This document shows positions 23,801 to 35,800 of a DNA stretch of 64,000 nt, in pieces; the first letter of the stretch is position 1, and every line of letters begins with the position of its first letter. The DNA is taken from the NCBI RefSeq assembly GCF_012489685.1, contig NC_080043.1, positions 32,334,743-32,398,742 on the forward strand, read 5' to 3'. Below the pieces are notes generated by a model. That model made no database searches and was not told where the DNA came from. It saw nothing but the letters and a program-made list of their open reading frames with translations. Both the position numbers and the translations under genes were made by a program. The stretch is from Lotus japonicus. Taxonomy: Eukaryota > Streptophyta > Magnoliopsida > Fabales > Fabaceae.

Positions 23801-26800
23801 CGAAACACATCGTTCATAAGACTTTGGAAGGTTGAGGGAGCATTCATCAACCCAAAGGGCATCACTAGGTACTCGTAATGCCCCTCATGGGTTCTGAAGG
23901 CTGTCTTATGAACATCCTCAGCTTTCATTCGCACCTGATGATAACCAGACTTTAGATCAAGTTTGGAGAAGTATTTCGAACCATGTAATTCATCCAATAA
24001 TTCTTCAATGACGGGGATAGGGAACTTATCTGGGATTGTGACTTTGTTCAATGCGCGATAATCCACACACATTCTCCAAGTCTGGTCTTTCTTTTTCACC
24101 AGAATCACCGGACTTGAAAAAGCACTTGTGCTGGCGCGGATGATTCCAGCTTCCAACATATCGCGCACTTGCTTTTCAATTTCTGTTTTCTGCACATGGG
24201 GATAGCGATAAGGGCGCACATTAACGGCCCCTGTCCCTGCATTAAGTTAATTTGATGCTCCCTTCCCCTGCTTGGTGGTAATCCTTTTTTTTCTTGAAAA
24301 ACCTGATCCCAGTCTTGTAAAAGTTGTTGTAGGTTGCGTTGCTGTTCCCTTGTGAGACTCTCAGCGTTACCGTCATGTGAGGTAGGCTCTCCTAGATCAC
24401 GAAGCCCCAATTGTCCTTGTCCCCTTGAAGGTAAGAGGATGCTCTGTAAGGCTCCTATGGAGTCCTGCTCTACTCTGATGCCGTGCAATTTCACCCACTT
24501 GTGCTCCCACCAGAAGCTTATGTTCTGGGTTTGCCAATTAGCAATGGTGTCCCCCAGAGTTCGTAGCCATTCAATTCCAAGGACAATGTCGGGACCGCCC
24601 AAGTCAAATAAGTGAGGATTGCAGCGAAATTGATATTCCCCGATTGCCACCTCAATTCCTTTGCAGCGCCCTTGAATTTGAGTGCGATACCCATCTCCCA
24701 TCTGTACTGTCATCCTGGGAGTTTGCACGATTTCCCAGCCCATGCGGCGAGCTAGCTGAGCATCCACGAAGTTGTGGGTTGCGCCGCTGTCTATCAATAT
24801 CATCACCGGAACTCCAGATACCGTCCCGCAGAGTTTCATGGTTTGGGGGTGCTCGTTTCTGCCCTCACTGACCAGATTCTTCAAGCACATTAAGCTCAGT
24901 TCTCCGTCTTGATCGTCCTCATGTTCTCCTACTTCCAGAGCTAAGATGTTCCCCTCATCCAACTCGCCATCGTCGTCTTCCAGGATTAAGACTCGCAAAT
25001 TCTTGTCTGGACACTGGTGCATCGGATGAAAAGGACCTCCACACTTGAAACACGATCCTTTTTGCTTGCGTTCCATTAGTTGTGGGTAGGTTAAGTGGTG
25101 AAAGCCCCTATCTCGAGGCCCATTTCGCTTATTGTCACTTACGTTTTTGTGTTCATTCCTTGGGCCGTGACCGCCGTAACGTTCCAATAGCGCATCGCGT
25201 AACCTCTCCCAAGTCAGATTCTCCTCCGCTTCTACTAACGAGTTGTAGAAGTGAATCGTCGTTCCCTCCATGCTCAGTTGAGCGAGACTCACCTTGATCT
25301 CTGGGGAAGTCTCTTGAACCCGGAAATAAACTTCTGCACGAGAAATCCAGCCCGCTGGATCTTTGCCGTCGAAGATGGGTAGCTCCACCTTCTTGATGGA
25401 CTGACGAAACTCATTCAGCGCGTCGCCTTGCAGGGTTGACAATCGCGATGGTTCTCCTTGATCTACATTCCTTTCCGGCGTCATGTTCATGTTCCCGATC
25501 TGAATACCAGGAGACCGATTCCCACTCTCTTCTTCCGCGGGGACCTTTTTTCCCATGGATTTCTCCATCATCAGAACCAACGATGAAGGTAGATCCTTCA
25601 CCGCCAGTGTCACCGCCGCTAACGATGTTCGCATCTCGGCAAGCTCCGTCTCCAGAGCGTTGATTTTCGCCTCCATCTGAGTTACTACTTGTTTCGTCTT
25701 CTGGGGTGGCATTCACCGGTTTCCAACGAAGAACAATCCGGCAGGTCGGACCAATTTGTTAGGATAGGAAATCCCAACAAGTGACAAACAGAAGGAATAA
25801 CACAGTAAATCAACAAGATTGTTTATTAATGGTTGTAAAAAGAAAATACAGAGAAGGAATGGAATCCAATTCTGACCAGAGCACTGCTCCTAGAGGAAGC
25901 TCACAGCTACCTCATCTTGACACTTAACTAACAAAATGCATGGATAAACTCTCAACCTCTCTCTATTTTCCTTATAAGGTGGATTATACAATCTTCCTTA
26001 CTCTCTCTCTATTCTGTTAGCTTAATTTCCCTGATGTTCCCTTCTTGCCCCTCCTCGAATAAACCCTCCAGACTCTTGGCCCACTTGGTCCTTGGTGGAT
26101 CAATACTTCATTAGGCCCATCAGGCAAACCAGCTCTATCAATGATGACTTCAATTTTTTGGCAAATTATAAGTATTTATAAGTGTAGAAATAAATTAATA
26201 TGTCTGTATCATAAAATCATAATTGGTATAACAGCCATCCCTGCTAAAGCGTTTTTTGGGTTGATTGTGCCACTATACGGGATTGATAACTAAGACATAA
26301 AAAATCAACACTGAACCACAATCCCAAAGAAAATCATTGAAGAAAACATAGAAGCACAAGCAAACATTTTTAAATCAAGTTAAATGAGTATTAGGGAAGC
26401 AGTCTCTGCAAATTACCATGATGATCCAACACATAGAACAGACCATAAGAAGTTCCAACAAGAATGTCCAGATTCCCATCACCATCCAAATCTACAACAG
26501 ATGGAGAAGAGTATATGTAGGCTCGGAAGTTTGAAGTATCTGTGCTCAGATCAAGTTCTGCAGTCCACTTCACTTGTTTTGTATCCAGATCGAAAACAAC
26601 AATACCACCAGCAACATATTTCCCAATGTCAATATCACCCAGTTCTTTCCTATGCTCCTGGTTGTCATAATACCTGTCAGCTTAAAATGTGGCTAATTAC
26701 TGACAGACCAGTAAATTGACAAATTCTCATTTGTAGATGTAGATCATACCAATATTGGAATATAAAGTATCTCATTTTGCATGCTACTACAGCTACAGTT

Positions 26801-29800
26801 AAAAAGATTAATGCTTCAAAACTTGTTTAACGAAAACAGAACAAGCACTTCTTGTCTGGCAGAGTAACAAATGCAGCACAAAGATTGACCGGGTGATTTT
26901 AGCTTAAATTAAATACTAAAAAGTTTGATACCTATCAATAATTAATGTAGGTCTCATACTGTTAGGACCCCATTGCAAGGTATGGGACTTGAGTCCCACA
27001 TTGGAAGTATGGGATTCTAATGTGGGGTTTATAAGGCCTTGGGCTCTCCAACTACAACAGCTAGATTTTGTGGTGTGGTTCTCCCAAGGTTCTTATCCGT
27101 CAAAGCCACCAGACTTCGTCGTCAGGGGCGGTGGTAGCAGAATCTTCACATCGCTGGATGTGTTGAGTTGGGAGGCGTTGAGAAACCACGTTTGTAAAGC
27201 ATGGGGGGCAAAGGACACAACTGAACTAACATGTATGGGTCAACTGTTTGACCAAAGGAGCCCAGCCCAAAACACTTCTCACCTGACAAAGGGAAAGTTT
27301 TGGGCCTTACTTCAGCTCTGATTGTGAGTTGCAACACAGGTATGCATATAAAATTTTTGGTAGATGGGAACAAGGCCATGGTAGTACAAACAAATTGAAT
27401 ATTGAAGCTTTTACTACTAGTTTAGGCCATCTTGGTACTGGACAGGAGCAAGACAGTATTTTGGGGTAATTAATTGATCCGGGGGGACACATTATGAGGA
27501 TGGGGGGAGGAAGTCGCAGAACAGTGGTGGCTAAGGACAAGTATTTAGGTGATTTGTTCTATATTGTCATTCTGTGGAGTATAGAATATGGTGGTAAATT
27601 TGAGTTCTTGGTCCAAAGAGTTGATAATGAGGTTTATAAGCCTTGTGGTTATTTCCCTGCTGAGTTCAAGTATCGACTTTTCAGCAATTTAGGGAACCAT
27701 GATGATGAGTCAATTTTCACAGCCACCATAGCAAGAAAATGGGGAGATTATGCTATTTGTATCCAAGACATGGCTAAAGTAATGTCAGTGACGAAAATGA
27801 AGGATAGGAACAAGCAATCTTCCAATATCATATTGCTCCTTTGCAACCTTGATCACACTACAGTACCTTTGATAATTTGGCATTCAATAGAGGCTTAAAT
27901 ACTCTTGAGGTCCCTGAAATTGTATGCCGTATGAAAATAAGTCCCTGAAAAAAGTTTTTCCGATTCGGGGTCCCTGGAAATTTTTTTTAATCTAAATAAG
28001 TCCCTACCCGTGTTCTGAGCTTATGTGGCTCTTATTTTGCACAGTCATCAATTCCAAATGTATTTTCTATTTTTTTATATTCCAATTGTTAAAATGAATT
28101 ATAATTAAGAAATAACTTTATTTTTTAATTACCAGAGATCAGATTAGGTGAAGAGGGAGGGAGAAGAGGATTGTCTAGAAGGAGAATAAGAAACTCAGAT
28201 CAACTTTGTTCCCAGTTCCCACCCATTCTCGTTCCCCTAATTTCCAACACTCAATCTCCAACCGTGGCCATTGTCCTCGTTTCCTACCCAGAATCTGAGC
28301 GTTGAAGGTGAAGTAGGTGAGATGAAAGGTGGTGGCTGGGTAGTTGGAGGAAGATGGGTTTGGGTGAGAAAACAGAAACCAACCAAGAACCATTGCTCCC
28401 ATGGCCGCTCCGATCTCCCCCTCGAACCTTCAGCCAGCATAACACGATGACCAAGAAGAGAGGAAAGGAGGGGGTGGGTTGAGGATGATGATGGTTGGGT
28501 GTCTTCAAACCAGAGGAGAGGAAGAATCAGATCTGAGGAAGAAGAGAAAAAGTAGTTGTCCCATGGGGGCGGTGATTGTGCGGATGGGGCCGGAAACTGG
28601 AAAAGGTAGTGGTGGCGGCGCGGCCATGAATGAAGGGTGGCGGCTAGGTGAGAGAGGTGGTGGGTGCCTAGGGTTTTCAAGAGATGATGAAGAGAGTTCA
28701 GAGATCCAATTAACTTAATTTTAAACTTATTAAGAAAATTAACCTAATTAGATTAACAATAAATTAGGGTTAGGGATAATTTTAACAGTTGGAATATAAA
28801 AAAATTAGAAAATACACTTGGAATTGATGACTGTGCAAAATAAGAGCCACATAAGCTCAGAACACGAGTAGGGACTTATTTAGATTAAAAAACAAATTCC
28901 AGGGACTCCGAATCGGAAAAACTTTTTTCAGGGACTTATTTTCATATGCGAGACAACTTCAGGGACCTCCAAAGTATTTAAGCCTTCAATAGATCCTTAT
29001 ATTCCGGTTTTCACTACTGTTGAGGGTGATGCTATGCTAAAGGTGGGTCATGCCCAGGTTAGAAGGTGGGCACAAGAGGTAGAAATTAGAGCTGTGTATG
29101 AAATGGGCTTGGATTCAGCTGAGTTAGCTGCTGGTTTTTACAGCTTGGGTTCTCAAAGTGCTGAGTTATATACTTTGGGGTGGCTTGGACTCCTTCAGAA
29201 CTTGTTGGCTGGTTATGGGAAGTTGCCCACCAATTCATTTGTATATGGGTTTGCTTTGAAGGATTCTGCTATCTTGCTGGCTCAACCTGTTTGCATCAAT
29301 GGGATCTTCTGCAAATTGTTTTGGACTCTTTGCTTTAGGTTGTGGGATCCAGGTGGAAGCTATGATTGTCTCCATTTGATCTGTGGTGTTTCTGTTCATT
29401 TAGATTGCTTGTAATTTGTCCTTCACCTTGAGGACAAGGTGAATTTTCAGGGGGGTATTGATAGGTACTCACATATAAATAGGTATTTTTGGTTAGTTAG
29501 TTGGGAGGGTTAGTTAGTTAGAAGGTTAATGAGGCTTGTGGCCTATAAATAAGAGAGAGAGAGTTAGTGAGTATCTTGTTATTCAGTTTAGGAATTGGGT
29601 TAGAGAGAGAAGTGGTTCTCTCTTAGGCTTGGAAGGGTGTTTGGTATCCCTTTCTCTTGTATCTCTCCCTAGTTTCCAATTGGGAATTAGGGTTTTCTAT
29701 CAATAAAAATCAGGTTCTATCACATTGGAAGTATGGGATTCTAATGTGGGGTTTATAAGGCCTTGCTCCAACTACAACAGCTAGCTTTTGTGGTGTGGTT

Positions 29801-32800
29801 CTCCCAAGGTTCTTATCACATACTCTCATCAGTTTTCCAGTAGTTTATGTTGTAAATACATATACTAAAATAAGATAAACAGAGGATGGTGTAGCCCTAT
29901 GCTTAGAGAAAAAAAATACAAGTTCCTATCGAAGTTTTGCTACATGTATCTGTAATCAAGGGAATTTCTCTATCCTTAGTGATAAAAATGCAAGTTCCTA
30001 TCAACTGGTATCACAGCTCCCATCTTGGAGCTGTGGGTGCCTGGTGTTGGTAATTCAAAGCAAAAACTGAGTAGAGGGAGACAGATGGATATGATGGTAC
30101 TAAGCATACTGACAGCAATGGTGAGGATTGTAAAGTTGGTCAACCAAAATAATAAAAAGCAACCAAGTCCCTATTCATTTGTGCAAACATAGTGAAGAGG
30201 AAGTGGGCCTCTGATGGTGCAGAAAAGGCTTTTTTTGGAAAAGAAAACATCTCATGAGCAGAAAATACAACAAAAGCCATGGGCACCGCAGCAAGATCAG
30301 CAAGAAAGAAGGAGCTGTGATGATGGAGAAACCTTGACAGTAAAGTGTTAGGGGTTACGGTTACGAATTAGGGTTAGACGTCGAGTCTATGGACCAAGTC
30401 CATATGTACCTAAGGTCGTACTTTGTACTGCATGTTGTACTTGACTCTTAACCTAATATTATATATATGAGAGAGGCTGCAAAGGAGCTGTTTCGGAGCC
30501 AGATGACGCACATTTTAGGGACAAAGCAAGGTGTGTTTTCTGTCTGAGGAAGGCTCAATTGTTTTCACAACCGTTGGAAGTGATTTGGTGATGTTTTGAA
30601 GTGTGATGGTGTGCTTCGGTAGTGCTCTGAAGGTGGGAATGTGAGTTTCTTGTAATCGGCGTTCATATCATTCACTGGAACTGATAGTCTTGCTTAATAT
30701 TTGGTTCGTGATTACTCTCTGAGTTATGGCTAGAGACAACTCTTAAACTTAGGGTGAAGGGGAGACCCTAGTCACTTAGTTTATGACTAGTTTGACTACT
30801 CAGTACAAACTCACCGACATCAAGCTTGATGGGGATGGTGAGAACTATGTCGAGTGGAAATATTTAGTAGAAGTCAGCCTTGGAGGAATGGGAAAGGACA
30901 TAAAGAAATATGTGCAGTCAACAAAATGGACGAAAGTTACAAACAGATTCCATTAGTAACTGTTAACAGAAACCTAACAGTGACAATAACTCAATTCTAA
31001 CTAATTCTAACAGATACTAAAATACGATGCTAATGCAACAAGGACATATATAAGTAATCCCCTGCTCTTATATTCGACATTTTTATCAATACAATTTCCC
31101 TTCTATGTTTTGCTCCCATCAGATAATGGTTCACCTTCCTGAATGATTAAATAATTGTAAACAGATGCATGTATTGAAATGACGATAAAGAAGGTGTAAA
31201 GCAAGCAACCTATTCATTCAAATGAGTAACTTTACATAATCGTCATAATAGAGAGAACAAAAATATAATTGAAATTTAAAAATTCAGGGTAAGGATGGAC
31301 TCACTCATGGTCAAAGAAATAAGAAACAGCAACAATCATTTCTGATACACCATCATTGTCAATATCTGCAATGACCTGGCAAAAGCAAGAAAAAGAAAGA
31401 AATGAAAGACCGCCACTTTGTTATACTTTTTGCAAGGACTAGCCAAATGCAGAACTAATAAAAAAATTATTAATGAAAAAGGTAAAGCAGGAACTCACAG
31501 GAGTGCACAAGATGTGTGAGTCAACATTGACATAATCCTCTAATTTTTCATGATTAACTTCAGTCCACTCTTCATCACCCCACATTGTTTCGTTTACATA
31601 ATCGTCGTAATCATAGCTATACTCATCAGCCAGCTCATCGCTCTCGCGGAATAACTCAAAAGATGAATCAGCATCTGCTTCCAGGCTTTCATCATTTTCC
31701 ACAGTTGCAGCATGAACACCCTCCTTACCTTTGGATTCAGAACCACTTTTTTCTGCTCCTTTAGAGTTATCTTCCAGCAGACGTCTCCCAGTGGCGGTTT
31801 TATTATCTGCATTAACAGTTTCCGTAGACCCAGAATTTACAGAGGAATTATCAGCAATTATCGGCATCTTAATACTCTCCTCTACTTGACTTCCATTTAT
31901 TTTCTTTTCAGGCTCTGGATTAGACACATTTTGTGTGCCAGGATGACTTTCTGTTGATGTGGCAGTTGATGAGTTGACTTCGTGTCTGCTTCCATTTATA
32001 TCTACAAGGAGGATCATTAGCCAAAGATAAAATTATATAAATCTACATTTCACAATCACATGAAGCCCATAATTATACAGTGGTTGAATCCTCAGCTCAA
32101 AGCTGTTTTAAAATGTAAGTAAAATATGAGGATATATATCTATACCCAACAACGATCTGAGCAGCCATTCATTTCTACAAGGAGAATATATAGCCAAATA
32201 TAAAATTACATGAATCTACATTTCACAATCACATGAAGCCCATAATTATATACAATGGATGAATCCTCCGCTCAAAAATGTTTTACTAGGTGATGAAAAA
32301 TGAGGATGTTTACTCTATATCTATACCCAACAATGATATGATCAGTAAGCAAAGCATAAACTTACGAGACACAGAATTCGCGATAGTAGCTTCTTGGACA
32401 AGTTGATCGTCATGAACATCTGGATGGGAACGGTCCACTGGGTCAGGGTTCAAACCCACATACCAATTTTTGGGCACTCTTCTGCGTGGGACCTCAAGCT
32501 TATCTGACATCATATAGCCGGAAGCCCTACAAATTATAACATATTATAACCTTTATAAAAGAACCTCAAGCTATATTTATAAACAGAAGCAAAATTTGGA
32601 AATTAAGAAGGAAAAAAGTCACCTGAAAAAAAGCACTTCACCATTGTAGGTTGCTAAAGCTATTTCTCTCACCCCATCTTTGTCTATGTCATATAGAAGA
32701 GGACTAGAATGCACAGTTGATTGGTGAAAAGCAGGCCAGCCTAAGCAAACATGCAGAAGGTTATTTTGGATCAAACTCAAATCAAACACCAGGTGGTCTA

Positions 32801-35800
32801 TCGCAATTAGGAAAAGTCTTTTATTATCAGCATTTCCAATCATCACACAATTCTGGAAATCCCATTTGCATGGGTACTCTTCAGTGTTCACTCCCCACCA
32901 CCCCTTTCATAGCAATATAATTTTGGCTTAAATGCATTTGGTGCCCCTGATGTATTTCAAAAGTGCAAATGATAACCCTACTCTTTTTTTGTAAACGTTT
33001 GTACCCCCTTTGTTTTGAGAAAGTACACCGAATGCCCCTCCGTCAGGTTGACGTTAAAATCCTAACGGAGGAGCTGACGTGGATATTATTTTTACTTTTT
33101 CCTTTATTTTCTCTAATGCCACGTGGATTTTATCAACTAAAAACAAAAAAAAAGGAAAAATGACAAAGGCTTCAAGAAATTGGTCTTCTTTCTCAGAACA
33201 AAGCTCGCCGGAGAAACGCCAGTGGCGGTGGTGGCGGTCGCCGGAGTGACGGTGGCCGATCGTCAAATTGATTGAGGGGTTTTGAAGCGGATGATGAGGG
33301 GAGTTTAGCCATGGTGTCGGTTTCTCCAAAAGGTGAGCGGTTCGCCGGAGATCGGAGGTTGAAGGTGGCGGCTAGGGTTTGGTTTCTCCTCTATTTCTCT
33401 GTTGTTTCTCATCATGTTGGTGATGATGGTGCTCGCGGTGGTGCTGGACGTTGGTGGTGTGCTCGTATCTGAACCAGAGGTAAGGAAAAGAGGAAGATGA
33501 TGGCTTGATGGTGCTGGTTCGTGAGGGAGAAGGTGGTGGTGCTCTGGCTCGCGTGAGGAGGGAGCGGTGGTGGCGGCTGGCACGCGGTGGTTGCTGGCGT
33601 GAGAGGAAGGAGGGAAACATGGTGAGGGTGATGATTCTTGCTGCTGTATCAGAAGAAGAGGAAAATGATGGCTTGATGGTGCTGGTTCGTGAGGGAGAAG
33701 GTGGTGGTGCTCTGGCTCGCGTGAGGAGGGCGCGGTGGTGGCGGCTGGCACGCGGTGGTTGCTGGCGTGAGAGGAAGGAGGGAAACATGGTGAGGGTGAT
33801 GATTCATGGTGCTGTATCAGAAGAAGAGGAAAATGGGTTTGGAGAAGAAGAGAGAAAGAGAGATGTCGAGTGAGTGAGAAGAGAGAGAGTGTGAATGAGG
33901 GTAATATCCACGTCAGCTCCTCCGTTAGGATTTTAACGTCAACCTGACGGAGGGGCATTCGGTGTACTTTCTCAAAACAAGGGGGGTACAAACGTTTACA
34001 AAAAAAGAGTAGGGTTATCATTTGCACTTTTGAAATACATCAGGGGCACCAAATGCATTTAAGCCTATAATTTTTTCCCATCATTCCTTAAGCTGCTATA
34101 GAGTATGGTAGGCCTTATTAGCAAGTTACTAGTGTTAGGGATATGCTAGCACAAATCAATATTTTTTCCAGTACATTTAAGGACCTCGATTAGCAGGTAT
34201 GAGCCCATAGTAGCAGTGTGGATGTGAGAAATAAATTCTATGGACCCAAGGCTGTTAAAAAAGAGACTTTATAATGGGGCAGCAGCAGTAGCACACCAAG
34301 GATTTAAAGGAAATGTGTGAGCTGAGGAGGGAATTCTGATTTTGTTATTGAGAGTTATAGTTGAGGCATAGGGATTGACATTAGTTTTCCTCCAAGCAAG
34401 GGACAATAGTCTTGGGCAGGCCAAACATTCTAGTTCTTTTCACCCTGATATAAATTTCAGCAATAATGATTCTACTGAATGTTTCTTGTATTCACTCTGT
34501 ATAATTTGGTCTGACTTGCTAGATGCCACCAGCAAGGATAGACTCTCAAAAGGAAGAGCTGGAAAAGGAAAGGAAGAGATACACAGGAATCTCAGTGGAA
34601 CGAAGGAGATCCAGAGGTAGTTGAATTGTTTGGATGGGATGAAATTGATAATTGCTAACAATGTTAATAGGCAACAAGAGAGAGAACCATTCTTCAAAGG
34701 AGGATTCATTAGTCAACAGAAGGACTGCAGAGGGCAATGGTAACTTAATTGATGTGTGAGCTGAGACATTGACAGAAGCTCGATTGGATGGCAATGCAGT
34801 TGAATGACCAACTTTTGATGGTATGGACCCAGTGCGATGGTTAGTGCAAGCTGAAATTTATGTTCAAAATCCAAGGTGCCGATCCAGAGGTGAAAATCCA
34901 GATTGTTATTATCAGGATGGATCGTAGCACTGTCCACTAGTTTCATTGCCTGAGAAATAGAATCTTGGTCTAAAACAGGAAATGCTTGCATCAGAGAACA
35001 GAGATGATTAAGAGGTGCAGGCACGCAAGGAAGCTTGCAACCCATATGAACAGCTTGCATTGCAGTGATTAAACAGTCAAGAATAGTACTAGAGTACATC
35101 AATCAAAGATGGTGGCGGATCAAATCTCATCATTGTCTGGAGAACAAGCGTTGGGATATTTTCAGACAGAAAATGTGGGGAGATATTGTGAATTCATGAT
35201 TCTCAAGAATTTTCAAGGTAACATTGATAGTCATGAATATTTAAGCGGCAATTATTGGATATTATGGGATATATGAACTGTTCCGATCTCACATCGACTA
35301 GGGATAAGGCCGACATATAAAAGTTTTGGCAAACCTCACCTTACAAGCTAGCTTTTTGGGTTGCATTAGGCCGAACCCAAATTCTAAGATGAACATTTGA
35401 ATGGTGGAGGGTACTCAGAAACATCCTTGCCTTCCAAAGGAAGGGACATACGTCCATGGGATCACATACAAGTAACTCAACAGTAGCACATAATGGTAAT
35501 GAAAAAGGATGAATTTTAGACCCAGAAAGCTAGGCCAATCTAGAAGGGTGGTGACCAACAGGGGTGTGCAACATTTTCCTTACCAAGAGTTTCTCAGGTG
35601 TAAGGCAATGCTCAACTTGTCCTTTTACACAGTGGAGAGAATCATTGACCTAACAGTGGACCAAGACCAACCCTGCCTATATGGCTATCATACATTTTTG
35701 CCAAACTTTGTTAAATGTTTTATGACGTAAATCAACAATGCAACATCGCCATCGGTAGGTACCGCATGTAACTTGCTCTGAAGTTCAAGTATAGTTTAAA

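Larger units (their letters stand above)
21110..26140 (-). mobile_element. Young Ty3/gypsy chromovirus-type LTR retrotransposon
   Basis: A complete LTR-to-LTR element of 5031 bp in DEX1 intron 8, in the same orientation as DEX1. LTRs are 384 bp (5' 25757-26140, 3' 21110-21493), start TGATAGAGCTGG and end CCTATCCTAACA on the minus strand. By eye they differ at a single base (C at 21291, A at the matching 5' position). The target duplication is ATGAT (21105-21109 and 26141-26145). The interior encodes Gag, protease, reverse transcriptase, RNase H, integrase and a C-terminal chromodomain-like segment, in the Gag-PR-RT-RH-INT order of Ty3 elements. The primer site after the 5' LTR begins TGGTCCGACC and is not the common initiator-Met type. 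Gag is shortened and the Gag/Pol frames are offset by one base, so it is probably non-autonomous. Confidence 0.95.
26960..29818 (+). mobile_element. LTR-type element with nested insertions (DEX1 intron 7)
   Basis: A 139-bp unit (26960-27098, TGTTAGGACCCC ... GGTTCTTATCC) recurs as a 96-bp copy at 29723-29818 ending TTCTTATCA. The outer boundaries carry the same pentamer CATAC (26955-26959 and 29819-29823), so the two units behave as 5' and 3' LTRs of one insertion. The 3' copy lacks its first 40-odd bases because another LTR (29459-29722) abuts it. The interior holds an unrecognised open frame split by a Mutator-like element. No retroviral protein is recognisable inside, so this may be a non-autonomous carrier element. 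Confidence 0.65.

Noticed and set aside
24219..24230. Pol as a separately started gene with ATG
   Set aside because: The first codon is GTG within conserved pre-RT sequence, so the frame begins upstream by fusion with Gag and not at a new start.
22587..25663. Plus-strand open frames across the chromovirus
   Set aside because: Antisense shadows of the Gag/Pol frames with no similarity of their own.
33305..34027. 240-codon minus-strand frame rich in Ser/Pro/His
   Set aside because: It starts in one terminal repeat and ends in the interior of the 32925-34065 element; the tandem duplication and skewed composition explain it.
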